Shown: piece after piece, positions 1-10,011 of the stretch
Numbering within the stretch: the stretch's first letter is position 1
Layout of the letters: every line of letters starts with the position of its first letter
Source of the DNA: Ruminococcus sp.
Lineage (GTDB): Bacteria > Bacillota > Clostridia > Oscillospirales > Ruminococcaceae
DNA: 64,000 nt
Assembly: GCA_017478965.1 (NCBI GenBank)
Contig: JAFVCV010000033.1
Coordinates: 62,001 to 126,000 of the forward strand
Direction of reading: 5' to 3'
Position numbers and translations under genes: made by a program
The notes under the pieces: generated by a model
Database searches by the model: none
What the model saw: only the letters and a program-made list of their open reading frames with translations
Told to the model about the DNA's origin: nothing

Positions 1-1
1 G

Positions 2-1486
2 GAGGGTTATAACTATGAGGACGCAGTTCTGCTCAATGAGAACCTGGTAAAGCAGGACAAGTATACCTCTATCCACATAGAGGACCTGGAGACAGAGGCA
101 AGAGACACCAAGCTGGGACCTGAGGAGATAACCAGAGATATACCCAACGTTGGTGAGGACGCTCTGAAGGACCTGGACGAGAACGGTATCATCAGGATAG
201 GTGCAGAGGTAAGGTCGGGCGATATACTGGTAGGTAAGGTAACGCCTAAGGGCGAGACTGAGCTTACAGCTGAGGAAAGACTGCTGAGAGCCATCTTCGG
301 CGAGAAGGCCAGGGAGGTAAGGGATAATTCCCTGAAAGTACCCCACGGCGAGGCAGGAACTATCATAGAAGTAAGAGTGTTCACAAGAGAGAACTGCGAC
401 GAGCTCAGCCCCGGAGTAAATATGCTTGTAAGGTGCTATATAGCTCAGAAGAGAAAGATCTCTGTGGGCGATAAGATGGCCGGCCGCCACGGCAACAAGG
501 GCGTCGTTTCAAGGATACTTCCTCAGGAGGATATGCCTTTCCTGGAGGACGGTACACCTCTGGATATATGCCTTAACCCCCTGGGCGTGCCTTCACGTAT
601 GAATATCGGCCAGGTGCTGGAGGTCCATCTGGGTATGGCCGCCAAGGCTCTTGGCTGGAAGATAATGACCCCCGTATTCGACGGCGCACACGAGGCAGAT
701 ATCCGCGAGTGCTTCAAGATGGCACAGCAGAATTATCTGGAGCATAAGGACGATGACTTTGAGATACACCCCATGGACGAGGTCATCAATCCCAACGCAC
801 TGAGCATGAGCGAGGACGGCAAGTTCACCGTTTATGACGGCAGAACAGGCGAGAAGTTCGATAACAGAGTTACCGTGGGCTATATGTATTATCTCAAGCT
901 CCACCACCTGGTAGACGATAAGATACACGCTCGTTCAGTTGGTCCTTACTCACTTGTTACTCAGCAGCCTCTGGGCGGTAAGGCTCAGTTCGGCGGACAG
1001 CGTTTCGGTGAGATGGAAGTATGGGCTCTGGAGGCCTACGGCGCTGCATATACCCTGCAGGAGATACTGACCGTCAAGTCCGACGACCTGAACGGACGTG
1101 TCAAGACCTATGAGGCCATCGTCAAGGGGCAGAACGTGCCTAAGCCCGGCGTTCCTGAGGCCTTCAAGGTGCTCATCAAGGAGCTGCAGTCACTTTGTCT
1201 CGATATCAAGGTGCTCAATATCAATAACGAGGAGATCGACCTCAAGCAGAAATTTGACGACGACGACGATTTCATTCCCGCAAACTATGCCGATGACAAT
1301 ACGGCTATGTCAGCCGACGCCGGGGACTTCGACGACGGCTACTCCGCTGAGGACGAGGACGGTCTTTCGGATATCACCGACGGCGACCTGGACGATCTGG
1401 GCAGAGACGATGAGAGCTACGACGACGATTATAATGACGATTACAGTGACGATTCCGATCTTTTTGAAGATGACGACGATCGTTAA
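2..1486 (+). CDS. rpoB: RNA polymerase beta subunit, C-terminal part (5' end cut by window)
   Basis: Beta subunit of the core RNA polymerase. The gene is open from the first bases of the window ([13 protein letters not shown] is the conserved RpoB core), so only the last 494 residues are present. Recognisable RpoB motifs include [15 protein letters not shown] (clamp/active-centre region), [15 protein letters not shown], and [20 protein letters not shown] near the C-terminus. After the usual end of the protein (about [16 protein letters not shown]) there is an extra tail of 76 residues, 36 of them Asp or Glu. It is followed after 71 bases by rpoC, the usual rpoBC order. Identity is certain; the role of the acidic tail is unknown. 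Confidence 0.98.
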   Translation, partial: EGYNYEDAVLLNENLVKQDKYTSIHIEDLETEARDTKLGPEEITRDIPNVGEDALKDLDENGIIRIGAEVRSGDILVGKVTPKGETELTAEERLLRAIFGEKAREVRDNSLKVPHGEAGTIIEVRVFTRENCDELSPGVNMLVRCYIAQKRKISVGDKMAGRHGNKGVVSRILPQEDMPFLEDGTPLDICLNPLGVPSRMNIGQVLEVHLGMAAKALGWKIMTPVFDGAHEADIRECFKMAQQNYLEHKDDDFEIHPMDEVINPNALSMSEDGKFTVYDGRTGEKFDNRVTVGYMYYLKLHHLVDDKIHARSVGPYSLVTQQPLGGKAQFGGQRFGEMEVWALEAYGAAYTLQEILTVKSDDLNGRVKTYEAIVKGQNVPKPGVPEAFKVLIKELQSLCLDIKVLNINNEEIDLKQKFDDDDDFIPANYADDNTAMSADAGDFDDGYSAEDEDGLSDITDGDLDDLGRDDESYDDDYNDDYSDDSDLFEDDDDR

Positions 1487-1557
1487 AGAGCCGTAAAAAG
1501 GCGAAAGAGAACACGTTGAAAGTATTATCTATTTAAACAGGAAGAAGGGTATCGCTG

Positions 1558-4500
1558 TTGGATTTTAATGTATTTGAATCGATAAAGATAGGGCTTGCCT
1601 CACCGGAAAAGATCAGAGAGTGGTCTTACGGCGAGGTCACAAGACCTGAGACTATAAACTACCGTACACAGAAGCCCGAGAAGGACGGCCTTTTCTGCGA
1701 AAGGATCTTCGGACCCCATAAGGACTGGGAGTGCCACTGCGGAAAGTATAAGAAGATACGTTTCAAGGGCAAGGTCTGCGAGCGCTGCGGCGTTGAAGTT
1801 ACAAGGGCCAAGGTAAGACGTGAGAGGATGGGTCATATCGAGCTGGCCGCACCTGTGTCACACATCTGGTATTTCAAGGGTACGCCCTCCAGGATAGGAC
1901 AGATGCTGGAGGTCTCCCAGAAGAGACTGGAAGAGGTGCTCTACTTCACTAAGTATATAGTCATCGACCCGGGCAACACCGAGCTGGTCAAGTGCCAGCT
2001 GCTGACCGAGAAGGACTATAACGATATGCTGGAGAAGTATGACGAGAGCGAGTTCAAGGCCGGCATGGGCGCAGAAGCTATCAAGGAGCTTTTGCAGGAG
2101 ATAGACCTTGACAAGCTTTCCAATGAGCTGAAGGAGGAACTGAAGGACCTGCCCGCAGGCCAGAAGAAGATAAAGCTCCTCAAAAGGCTGGAGATTGTTG
2201 AGGCTTTCAGGACCTCCGGCAACAGGCCTGAGTGGATGGTGCTGGACGTTATACCTGTAATACCGCCCGATATCAGACCTATGGTCATGCTGGACGGCGG
2301 CAGGTATGCTACCTCAGACCTTAATGACCTGTACAGAAGGGTCATCAACAGGAACAACCGTCTGAAGAGGATGCTGGAGCTGGAGGCCCCGGACATCATA
2401 GTAAGAAACGAGAAGAGAATGCTTCAGGAAGCCGTTGACGCACTTATCGACAACGGCAGACATGGCAGGCCTATAACCGGACCAAATAACAGAGCCTTCA
2501 AGTCTCTGTCGGATATGCTCAAGGGTAAGCAGGGCCGTTTCCGTCAGAACCTGCTCGGTAAGCGTGTTGACTATTCCGGCCGTTCGGTCATCGTTGTTGG
2601 ACCTGAGCTGAGGATGTATCAGTGCGGTCTGCCTAAGGAGATGGCCTTAGAGCTGTTCAAGCCTTTCGTTATGAAGAGACTGGTGGACACCAATCCTTCT
2701 ATCAATATAAAGTCCGCAAGAAAGATGGTGGAGAGGGCCAAGCCTGAGGTATGGGACGCACTGGAGAACGTTATACAGGGCCACCCCGTAATGCTCAACC
2801 GTGCGCCGACCCTTCACAGACTTGGTATCCAGGCCTTCGAGCCGATACTGGTCGAGGGACGTGCCATCAAGCTGCACCCTCTGGTTTGTACGGCATTCAA
2901 TGCCGACTTCGACGGCGACCAGATGGCAGTGCATCTGCCTATCTCTGTTGAGGCACAGGCCGAGGCCCGTTTCCTGATGCTGGCTGCAAACAACCTGTTA
3001 AAGCCCTCTGACGGACGTCCTGTGGCAGTTCCTTCTCAGGATATGCTCCTTGGTTCTTACTATCTGACGCTGGAAAAGAAGGGCGAGCCTGGCGAGGGCA
3101 AGATATTCAGAGATGTCAACGAGGCGATCATGGCTTACGACAACCACGATGTTTCCCTCCATGCGGCCATCAAGGTAAGGATAACCAAGCAGATAGGCGA
3201 AAAGCAGGTGTCGAAGATAATCGACGCCACCGTGGGAAGACTTATATTCAATTCCATAATCCCTCAGAACTTAGGCTATGTTGACAGGACCAATTCCGAC
3301 AAGCAGTTCGACCTGGAGATCTCTTTCCTGGTAAAGAAGAAGCAGCTTGGCGACATCATCGACAGATGTATACAGAAGCACGGCACCACCGCCACCTCTG
3401 AGGTCCTTGACCATATCAAGGCACTGGGGTATAAGTATTCTACCAAGTCCGCTATCACCGTGGCAGTGTGCGACGCCGATATACCCGCAAGCAAGAAGGA
3501 TATACTTGAACACGCCGATGCACTGGTCGAGAAGGTGGACGTTCAGTATAAGAGGGGCTATATCTCCAGAGAGGAGAAGTCCAAGAAGTTCATCGAGATC
3601 TGGAACAATGCTACCGATGAGGTAACAGAGGCCCTGAAGGCCAGCTACGATACCGAGCACAATCCTATCCATATGATGGCTGACTCCGGTGCCCGTGGTT
3701 CTATCAACCAGATAAGACAGCTGGCAGGTATGCGTGGACTTATAGCAAACACCTCAGGTTCCACCATCGAAATGCCTATCAGAGCCAACTACCGTGAAGG
3801 CCTTAACATTCTGGAATACTTCATTTCTTCCAGAGGTGCGAGAAAGGGTCTGGCCGATACGGCTCTGCGTACTGCGGACTCAGGTTATCTGACCAGAAGA
3901 CTGGTCGATGTTTCCCAGGACGTTATTATACGTCAGGAGGACTGCGGCACTAACGTGGGTATCGAGATATTCGATATCAAGAACGGCAACGAGATGATCG
4001 AGCCTCTCAGTGAGAGACTGGTGGGAAGATATCTTGTTGAGGACATGAAGGACGGCAAGACCGGCGAGATGATCTGTTCACGCAACAGGCTCATAAACGA
4101 GCATGATGCAGGCAAGATAGTTGCTGCTCTGGAAGCCGAGGGCAAGAGCTCTATCCAGATAAGGTCGGTGCTGCAGTGCAAGGCAAAGCACGGCGTATGC
4201 GCTAAGTGCTACGGCGCTAACCTGGCTAACGGCAACATCGTGCAGGTCGGCGAGGCTGTCGGCGTTATCTCCGCACAGTCCATCGGCGAGCCTGGTACTC
4301 AGCTGACCATGAGAACCTTCCACACCGGCGGTATCGCATCGGCAGAGGATATCACACAGGGTCTTCCCCGTGTCGAGGAGCTTTTCGAGAGCAGAAGGCC
4401 TAAGGGCGCTGCTATCATCACCAGGCTTGCAGGTACGGTAAGGATCGAGGAGGTCAAGAAGACCAAGCAGATCACCGTTACCAGCACCGATACAGAGAAC

Positions 4501-5136
4501 CCCGATCAGGAGTCCTATGTAATACCTTACGGTTATAAGATAAAGGTCCACGAGGGCCATTATGTTGAGGCCGGCGAGCCTCTTACCGAGGGTTCCATAA
4601 ATCCGGCTGATATCCTTGCCGTTAACGGCGAAAAGGCTGTTCAGAACTATATCATCACTGAGGTGCAGAAGGTTTACCGTTTGCAGGGTGTTGATATCAA
4701 CGACAAGCATATCGAGGTCATCGTTCGTCAGATGATGAGAAAGGTCAAGGTAGACGATGCAGGTTCAAGCTTCCTGCTGCCCGGCTCTCTTATCGACAAG
4801 AACGAGGTGGAAAGAATGAACGAGGAGATACAGGCTCAGATCGACGCCGGGGACACCAGTGCCGCCCTTATCACCACTCTGCCTGTGCTCCAGGGTATCA
4901 CAAAGGCTTCCAGCTACTCGGATTCGTTCCTGTCAGCAGCTTCCTTCCAGGAGACCACCAAGGCTCTTACGGATGCAGCTATCAGGGGCAAGACCGATAA
5001 GCTCCAGGGCCTTAAAGAGAATGTCATCATCGGTAAGCTCATACCTGCCGGTACAGGTATGGACGTTTACAATAATGTCGAGATCGTCAGGAACGAAGGC
5101 GGCTCCGCACACACAGGCAGTGACAGCTTTATCTGA
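1558..5136 (+). CDS. rpoC: RNA polymerase beta' subunit
   Basis: Largest core RNA polymerase subunit, 1192 residues, full length. The start is a TTG codon preceded by an AGGAAGAAGGG ribosome site; the protein begins [19 protein letters not shown] as in the family. Visible landmarks are the N-terminal zinc site ([20 protein letters not shown]), the catalytic Mg-binding [12 protein letters not shown] loop encoded near 2900-2940, the bridge-helix/trigger-loop region ([18 protein letters not shown] and TMRTFHTGG) and the second zinc-site cysteines ([13 protein letters not shown]). It is co-transcribed with rpoB and ends in a strong terminator. Confidence 0.98.
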   Translation: MDFNVFESIKIGLASPEKIREWSYGEVTRPETINYRTQKPEKDGLFCERIFGPHKDWECHCGKYKKIRFKGKVCERCGVEVTRAKVRRERMGHIELAAPVSHIWYFKGTPSRIGQMLEVSQKRLEEVLYFTKYIVIDPGNTELVKCQLLTEKDYNDMLEKYDESEFKAGMGAEAIKELLQEIDLDKLSNELKEELKDLPAGQKKIKLLKRLEIVEAFRTSGNRPEWMVLDVIPVIPPDIRPMVMLDGGRYATSDLNDLYRRVINRNNRLKRMLELEAPDIIVRNEKRMLQEAVDALIDNGRHGRPITGPNNRAFKSLSDMLKGKQGRFRQNLLGKRVDYSGRSVIVVGPELRMYQCGLPKEMALELFKPFVMKRLVDTNPSINIKSARKMVERAKPEVWDALENVIQGHPVMLNRAPTLHRLGIQAFEPILVEGRAIKLHPLVCTAFNADFDGDQMAVHLPISVEAQAEARFLMLAANNLLKPSDGRPVAVPSQDMLLGSYYLTLEKKGEPGEGKIFRDVNEAIMAYDNHDVSLHAAIKVRITKQIGEKQVSKIIDATVGRLIFNSIIPQNLGYVDRTNSDKQFDLEISFLVKKKQLGDIIDRCIQKHGTTATSEVLDHIKALGYKYSTKSAITVAVCDADIPASKKDILEHADALVEKVDVQYKRGYISREEKSKKFIEIWNNATDEVTEALKASYDTEHNPIHMMADSGARGSINQIRQLAGMRGLIANTSGSTIEMPIRANYREGLNILEYFISSRGARKGLADTALRTADSGYLTRRLVDVSQDVIIRQEDCGTNVGIEIFDIKNGNEMIEPLSERLVGRYLVEDMKDGKTGEMICSRNRLINEHDAGKIVAALEAEGKSSIQIRSVLQCKAKHGVCAKCYGANLANGNIVQVGEAVGVISAQSIGEPGTQLTMRTFHTGGIASAEDITQGLPRVEELFESRRPKGAAIITRLAGTVRIEEVKKTKQITVTSTDTENPDQESYVIPYGYKIKVHEGHYVEAGEPLTEGSINPADILAVNGEKAVQNYIITEVQKVYRLQGVDINDKHIEVIVRQMMRKVKVDDAGSSFLLPGSLIDKNEVERMNEEIQAQIDAGDTSAALITTLPVLQGITKASSYSDSFLSAASFQETTKALTDAAIRGKTDKLQGLKENVIIGKLIPAGTGMDVYNNVEIVRNEGGSAHTGSDSFI

Positions 5137-5184
5137 GCAGGAAACTGCGTGCTGTTTCTGATAGATGATCTAAGAAATGATCTG

Positions 5185-5219
5185 CCCGGAAGGCTCGATG
5201 CCTTCCGGGTTTTGTTTTG
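5185..5219 (+). terminator. Rho-independent terminator of rpoBC
   Basis: A perfect 10-bp stem (CCCGGAAGGC with GCCTTCCGGG) around a 5-base loop, followed by TTTTGTTTTG. It lies 49 bases after the rpoC stop codon. Confidence 0.93.
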
Positions 5220-5315
5220 TCCGGAAATCCAGGCTGAAAAACGCTTATCGGGAAAAATTGTATAGTGTGGATAATAATTGCATAGAAAGATATTTATATT
5301 GGTGCAGAATGACGG

Positions 5316-5368
5316 TTGACAAAACTGTTAATGTGATATATACTGTTTATATAACATATAAACAGTAT
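5316..5368 (+). promoter_or_regulatory. Promoter of the GntR-ABC operon with overlapping operator
   Basis: A -35 box TTGACA (5316-5321) and a -10 box TATACT (5339-5344) are separated by exactly 17 bases. A perfect inverted repeat with 13-base arms (ATACTGTTTATAT, 5340-5352, and its complement, 5356-5368) and a 3-base centre starts on the -10 box. A repressor bound here would block the polymerase. The adjacent GntR gene is the obvious candidate, giving autoregulation of the whole operon. The assignment of this site to that protein is inference. Confidence 0.85.
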
Positions 5369-5435
5369 GAAGTCCCAGACGCAGCTGCGTCGTGCTGAAC
5401 GGACTTAATATGAACAGAAGAAAGGAGAGAACATT

Positions 5436-5810
5436 TTGAAGATCTACCAGAATTCCAGCGAACCGATCTACAAGCAGATAGCGGCCCAGCTGAGGGAGCA
5501 GATACTGACGGGCCGGCTCAAAGCCGGGGACCCGCTGCCTTCTATCAGGGTCCTGGCACAGGACCTGAAGATCAGCGTTATAACCACCATGAAGGCCTAT
5601 GAGGAGCTGGCCGGCGAGGGACTGGTGACTGCCTCTAAGGGCAAGGGCTACTTTGTCAATGCTCAGGACGAGCGAATGCTGAAGGAGCAGCACATGAGGC
5701 AGCTGGAAAAAAATCTGTCCGACGCCATCTACAGTGCGAAGATAGCAGGCCTTGGCCTTGAGGAGGTCGAGAACACTCTTGAGATGCTCTGGAGCATCGA
5801 CGAGGGTTAG
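5436..5810 (+). CDS. GntR-family transcriptional regulator, YtrA subfamily
   Basis: A 124-residue DNA-binding repressor. The N-terminal winged helix (about residues 8-76) carries the family pattern EPIYKQIAAQLREQI, GDPLPSIRVLAQDLKIS, and GLVTASKGKGYFV. The short helical tail, with no ligand-binding domain, is typical of the YtrA subfamily, which usually sits at the head of ABC-transporter operons. The start is TTG with AAAGGAG about 8 bases upstream. It is the first gene of a five-gene operon and probably represses its own promoter through the palindrome at 5340-5368. The inducer cannot be deduced; cell-envelope-acting agents are common for this subfamily. Confidence 0.9.
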   Translation: MKIYQNSSEPIYKQIAAQLREQILTGRLKAGDPLPSIRVLAQDLKISVITTMKAYEELAGEGLVTASKGKGYFVNAQDERMLKEQHMRQLEKNLSDAIYSAKIAGLGLEEVENTLEMLWSIDEG

Positions 5811-5865
5811 AGGAGATATGAAAGACAGTTTGCACGATCTGATAGCTACAGAAAGGGAGAACGAA

Positions 5866-6756
5866 ATGAAAAATGCAGTTGAGATAAAAGGTTTGACAAA
5901 AAAATACAAGGACTTTACCTTAGGGGAGCTGGACCTGTCGATACCCTGCGGGTTCGCTACGGCCCTTATCGGGGCAAACGGCGCAGGAAAGACAACGCTC
6001 ATAGATATACTAAGCGGAGTGACTGCCAGGAACAGCGGAGAAACCGTGTATTTCGGTGATATGACCGACATAGATGACGGGGAGCTGAGAAACAGGATAG
6101 GCTACTGCTCGGCGGTGAACTTTTTCCCGCCGGACTGGACCCTGAGGACTGTGGCGCAGTCGATGGAGTTAGGCTTTGACAATTTCGACAGAAAGAGATT
6201 TTCAGAGCTTTGCAGCCGTTTCAAGCTTGGGGACCCGGAAGAGAAAAAGCAGAAAAAGTTAATAAAGCTCTCGGACGGCAACAAGATGAGGACCTATCTT
6301 GCGGCTGTGATGGCAAGGGATACGGAGCTTCTGATCCTCGATGAGCCGGCCTCTGCCCTTGACCCACTGGCCCGGGACCTGCTTTGCGACCTGTTCAGGG
6401 AATATCTCTCAGAGCGGGACGGGGAAAGGACGGTGCTTTTTTCCACCCATAATATCGCTGATATGGAATTCGCTACGGACTATGCGGTCTTCATGGCAAG
6501 AGGAAAAGTAGTTGAGGCAGGATATGTGGAGGACCTGAAAGAGAAATATATCCTGGTCCACGGGGACGGTGAGACTGCTGAAAAGGCACGGCCCTTCATG
6601 CTTTCCCAGACCGGCGGAAGGTCCGGGTTCGAGGGCATAGCTCTAGCAGAGAACGCTGATATGCTCGGGGCTTTTGACACAGCTGTCGAGACACCGACTT
6701 TGCAGCAGTTAAGTGTAGGCATACTCAGAAAGGCGGAGGAAGATGGAGAAGAATAA
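5866..6756 (+). CDS. ABC transporter ATP-binding protein
   Basis: The 296-residue ATPase subunit of a drug- or peptide-type ABC exporter. Walker A is GANGAGKTT, Walker B is ELLILDEPASALDP, and a switch His lies in STHNIAD. The signature region reads KLSDGNKMRTYLAA, a degenerate form of LSGGQ (LSDGN), as is common in YtrB/BcrA-like proteins. The open frame extends further upstream, but ATG 5866 has AGGGAG at good distance. An in-frame ATG at 5818 has its Shine-Dalgarno almost touching it and is less likely. It overlaps the next gene by 14 bases, so the two are translationally coupled. Confidence 0.9.
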   Translation: MKNAVEIKGLTKKYKDFTLGELDLSIPCGFATALIGANGAGKTTLIDILSGVTARNSGETVYFGDMTDIDDGELRNRIGYCSAVNFFPPDWTLRTVAQSMELGFDNFDRKRFSELCSRFKLGDPEEKKQKKLIKLSDGNKMRTYLAAVMARDTELLILDEPASALDPLARDLLCDLFREYLSERDGERTVLFSTHNIADMEFATDYAVFMARGKVVEAGYVEDLKEKYILVHGDGETAEKARPFMLSQTGGRSGFEGIALAENADMLGAFDTAVETPTLQQLSVGILRKAEEDGEE

Positions 6757-7438
6757 GATAAAGCTCACCCCCTCGCAGGCTTTGAGACTTTACACCGGCA
6801 GAGGGACAGGAAGGTGGATATCCTCGGTCACAGGCGTGATGCTTGGGGTATATGTGGCCTCAGTACTGACCCTGGCAGGATTGGCAGGAGCTGACAGAGG
6901 GTTTTCATTCTCGGCGGAGCTTATGAGGGAAAAGGGACTTGGCATAATGGTATTTGCCATAGTGGCAGGAACGGCCGGGACGATACTTTCGGTTATGTCT
7001 TTCGAGAAGGACGCTCCCGGAGGAAAGTTTTTCAGGAGCACCGCCGCCGGATTTGAGGCTTTCAGAAAAATGAGAGTGGGGATGCTGACGGTCATAGTGG
7101 CCTCCACGGCAGCATTTCTCGCAAGTGTATGGCTGCTGGATATCATCTTTCCCATAATGAACAACTGCACATCGGTCTGCATTTCTATCGGGTCTTTCCT
7201 GCTGCTGGCAACAGGACTTTCAGGGTTAGTGAACATTATCAGCAATAGCAGCTGCCGAGGGATCGTAAACTGTGTGATCTTCATGGCGTTCAGTCTTGGC
7301 GGAGCCGCACTGGTCGTTTTTTCCGGAGGACGGCTATCGGCAGTACACGCCATCGCCGCAGTTTCAGCAGCGGCGCTCATACCCATAGGCCACAGGGTGA
7401 TGCTTGATAATTACAGAGAAAAACGGTGGAATGACTAA
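6743..7438 (+). CDS. ABC transporter membrane subunit, function-specific family not identified
   Basis: A 231-residue integral membrane protein, probably a permease subunit of the preceding ATPase. Hydrophobic segments are visible around residues 20-45, 70-90, 118-137, 148-170, 180-195 and 205-222, giving about six helices. There is no recognisable enzymatic motif. The start overlaps the ATPase gene and has GGAGG just upstream. Context (GntR-YtrA regulator, ATPase, two membrane proteins) supports a role as a transporter half. I do not recognise a named family from sequence alone. Confidence 0.75.
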   Translation: MEKNKIKLTPSQALRLYTGRGTGRWISSVTGVMLGVYVASVLTLAGLAGADRGFSFSAELMREKGLGIMVFAIVAGTAGTILSVMSFEKDAPGGKFFRSTAAGFEAFRKMRVGMLTVIVASTAAFLASVWLLDIIFPIMNNCTSVCISIGSFLLLATGLSGLVNIISNSSCRGIVNCVIFMAFSLGGAALVVFSGGRLSAVHAIAAVSAAALIPIGHRVMLDNYREKRWND

Positions 7439-7452
7439 AGGAGAGCACGCAG

Positions 7453-8127
7453 ATGAAAAAATATATAAATGCAGTAAAACTCTATATGCAGGCAGCAGTA
7501 AACCCTCTGACAGTTATCTTTATGCTGACAATGCTAGGGGGGATGGTCCTGGCATTTACCATTGATCCTGACCGGATCGGCGACGAAGACTATCTTTCAA
7601 TGCTTGGTTCTGTTCAGACGGCTCATATCGGACTTTTTCTTTTCATGCTCTTCGGTGGGACAAAAATTCAGCAGAGCAAGTTCTACATCTCCTGCGGCTG
7701 CGGCAAAGAGCTGCTGACTGCTGCGTCGGTAATTGCGCTTACGTGCCTGTCCCTTACCTATGATGTGGCGATCGCCATAGTTGCAGCAATCAGGCTCGGC
7801 GGTGCAGAATTCAGCGACGTGGTGCTGGTAAACTCATTCAGCACGGTGCTGATGGTCTATGCCGGCAGCTGCTATGCTAAAAAGGGCCTTGCCCTGGGCT
7901 TTTCGCTGCCCTATCTGGGCGTTTTGATCTCTTCCATGCTCCTGGGGAAGGGCGTTATAGTGGAAACCACCTTTGGTATCTCGCCTTTCAAGGCTGTCGC
8001 TGCTGCTGCCGTTATCTATATCCTTGGCGTCACAGCCGCCGTCGTTACCTCAAGGATATGGTGGAAAAGGTGTGACAGGTGCACAATGCCGGACGTATTC
8101 TCTCAGACGATAACAGGAGGAAAGTAA
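7453..8127 (+). CDS. ABC transporter membrane subunit
   Basis: A 224-residue membrane protein with about six hydrophobic segments (for example residues 17-33, 53-70, 88-112 and 178-200) and a CGCGKE stretch on a predicted cytoplasmic loop. It begins 14 bases after the previous gene with AAAGGAG upstream of ATG. It is likely the second permease partner of the ATPase at 5866-6756. Substrate unknown. Confidence 0.72.
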   Translation: MKKYINAVKLYMQAAVNPLTVIFMLTMLGGMVLAFTIDPDRIGDEDYLSMLGSVQTAHIGLFLFMLFGGTKIQQSKFYISCGCGKELLTAASVIALTCLSLTYDVAIAIVAAIRLGGAEFSDVVLVNSFSTVLMVYAGSCYAKKGLALGFSLPYLGVLISSMLLGKGVIVETTFGISPFKAVAAAAVIYILGVTAAVVTSRIWWKRCDRCTMPDVFSQTITGGK

Positions 8128-8128
8128 A

Positions 8129-8326
8129 ATGAAAGCATCGCAAAAGTTAAGCCTGTCAGGGCAGGCCATCATCTACATCTCGCTGATCGTCATGACCGTG
8201 TGCAGATTTGTGGGAAAAGAACTGCCGGACTGGGCATTCATCGTTATGTGTATCCTTGATCTGCTGACTGTCCCGGTGTTTATTTACAGCTACGTAAAGT
8301 CTTTAGACGAAAAGAAGGGGAAATAA
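8129..8326 (+). CDS. Small membrane protein, last gene of the GntR-ABC operon
   Basis: A 65-residue protein with two hydrophobic helices (about residues 9-25 and 33-53) and a basic C-terminus ending DEKKGK. It starts two bases after the previous stop codon, with GGAGGAAAG upstream, so it belongs to the same transcript. No family is recognised. It may be an accessory subunit of the exporter. Confidence 0.7.
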   Translation: MKASQKLSLSGQAIIYISLIVMTVCRFVGKELPDWAFIVMCILDLLTVPVFIYSYVKSLDEKKGK

Positions 8327-8327
8327 A

Positions 8328-8360
8328 AAGAGAGGGCAGCGGGTGCTGTCCTCTCTTCGT
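8328..8360 (+). terminator. Terminator of the GntR-ABC operon
   Basis: A stem of AAGAGAGGGCAGC against GCTGTCCTCTCTT (one G-T pair) with a GGT loop, followed by CGTTTTCT. It lies between this operon and the convergent trpB-like gene. Confidence 0.8.
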
Positions 8361-8371
8361 TTTCTCTGCGA

Positions 8372-9739
8372 TCACATTTTTGGCAGACCCGCAAAGCCCT
8401 TTGCGAGGTCCTCGTCTGTGGGGATATAGTCAGTCATCTCACCGTCGTTGAACTTCTGGTAAGCCACCATGTCAAAGTAGCCTGTTCCTGTCAGACCGAA
8501 GAGGATAGTTTTTTCCTCGCCGGTCTCCTTGCATTTAAGAGCCTCGTCGATGGCCACACGGATAGCATGGCTGGACTCAGGAGCGGGCAGTATGCCTTCT
8601 ATGCGGGCGAACTGCTGTGCGGCCTCGAAGACCTTGGTCTGCTCCACGGAAACGGCCTCCATCAGCTTATCATCGTAAAGCTGTGAAAGGGTGCTGCTCA
8701 TGCCGTGGTAGCGAAGTCCGCCAGCGTGATTTGCGGAGGGTATGAATCCGCTGCCAAGGGTGTACATCTTGGCAAGAGGGCACACCATGCCTGTGTCGCA
8801 GAAATCGTAGGCGTACCTGCCCCTGGTAAGGCTCGGGCAGGATGCAGGCTCTACTGCGATGAACCTGTAGTCATTCTCGCCCCTGAGCTTTTCGCCCATG
8901 AACGGCGAGATGAGTCCCCCAAGGTTTGAGCCGCCGCCGGCGCAGCCGATGATGATATCGGGCTTTTCGCCTATCTTTTCAAATGCGGTCTTAGTCTCAA
9001 GTCCGATAACGGACTGATGGAGCAGGACCTGGTTGAGGACGGAACCCAGAACATAGCGGTAGCCTTCGGTGCCTACAGCTACCTCAACAGCCTCGGAGAT
9101 AGCGCAGCCCAAGCTGCCGGTGGTGCCGGGGTGCTCGGCCAGGATCTTCCTTCCCACATTGGTGGTCTCAGAAGGGGAGGGGGTAACAGATGCGCCGTAG
9201 GTCCTCATGACTTCTCTTCTGAAAGGCTTCTGCTCATAGGAAACTTTTACCATAAACACCTTGCAGTCCAGCCCGAAATAAGCGCAGGCCATGGAAAGGG
9301 CCGTGCCCCACTGACCGGCGCCGGTCTCGGTGGTAACGCCGTTAAGGCCCTGCTTTTTGGCGTAATAAGCCTGTACGATGGCACTGTTGAGCTTATGGCT
9401 GCCGGAGGTGTTGTTGCCCTCGAACTTGTAGTAGATCTTAGCGGGAGTGTCAAGGGCCTTTTCAAGGCAGTAGGCCCTTACCAGGGGCGAGGGGCGGTAC
9501 ATCTTATAAAATTCGATTATCTCCTGAGGTATGGGGATAAACGGGTCGGTGTCGTTAAGCTCCTGCTCCACCAGCTCCCGGCAGAACACAGCCGACAGCT
9601 GCTCGGCGGTCATGGGTTCATGGGTCTGGGGGTCAAGTAGGGGAGCGGGCTTGTTTTTCATATCAGCCCTGACATTGTACCATGCCTTTGGCATCTCGTT
9701 CTCATCAAGATAGGTCTTGTAGGGTATGTTCTTTTCCAT
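8372..9739 (-). CDS. TrpB2-type tryptophan synthase beta-like PLP enzyme
   Basis: A 455-residue pyridoxal-phosphate enzyme of the TrpB2 branch, which condenses indole with serine, or acts on a related substrate. The PLP-binding lysine sits in GSHKLNSA, and the phosphate-binding loop is CAGGGSNLGG. The length is above the roughly 400 residues of TrpB1, and the N-terminal extension is typical of TrpB2. The start is ATG 9739, with AAAGGAG 8 bases upstream, rather than the earlier ATG at 9760. It stands alone: no trpA or other trp gene is nearby, as is common for TrpB2 genes used as indole-salvage enzymes. Confidence 0.9.
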   Translation of the reverse strand: MEKNIPYKTYLDENEMPKAWYNVRADMKNKPAPLLDPQTHEPMTAEQLSAVFCRELVEQELNDTDPFIPIPQEIIEFYKMYRPSPLVRAYCLEKALDTPAKIYYKFEGNNTSGSHKLNSAIVQAYYAKKQGLNGVTTETGAGQWGTALSMACAYFGLDCKVFMVKVSYEQKPFRREVMRTYGASVTPSPSETTNVGRKILAEHPGTTGSLGCAISEAVEVAVGTEGYRYVLGSVLNQVLLHQSVIGLETKTAFEKIGEKPDIIIGCAGGGSNLGGLISPFMGEKLRGENDYRFIAVEPASCPSLTRGRYAYDFCDTGMVCPLAKMYTLGSGFIPSANHAGGLRYHGMSSTLSQLYDDKLMEAVSVEQTKVFEAAQQFARIEGILPAPESSHAIRVAIDEALKCKETGEEKTILFGLTGTGYFDMVAYQKFNDGEMTDYIPTDEDLAKGFAGLPKM

Positions 9740-9906
9740 AGAAAAACTCCTTTCGGTCATTTACTGCTTTAATATTATATCACATTGAATTGGTGATGTC
9801 AATAAGCTCTTAGGCTGCGGCCTGGGGCAATTTACCTTATGTTCTTTTATACAAACCGGCGGGCTGAAATTTTATATCTATTTTTTAAATATTTTTTAAA
9901 AAACTG

Positions 9907-9935
9907 ATGACAAAACTGAAAAAATATGTTATAAT
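9907..9935 (+). promoter_or_regulatory. Promoter of the GGDEF gene
   Basis: ATGACA (9907-9912) and TATAAT (9930-9935) are spaced by 17 bases, giving a leader of about 70 bases before the start codon at 10012. The upstream stretch is very AT-rich, a possible UP element. Confidence 0.75.
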
Positions 9936-10011
9936 GACATAAGCTGTTATGACCAGCGGCATTTTCTGTCTGCGGGGCAGCGGATCATCAGCCGGATAGG
10001 GGGCATATTTC

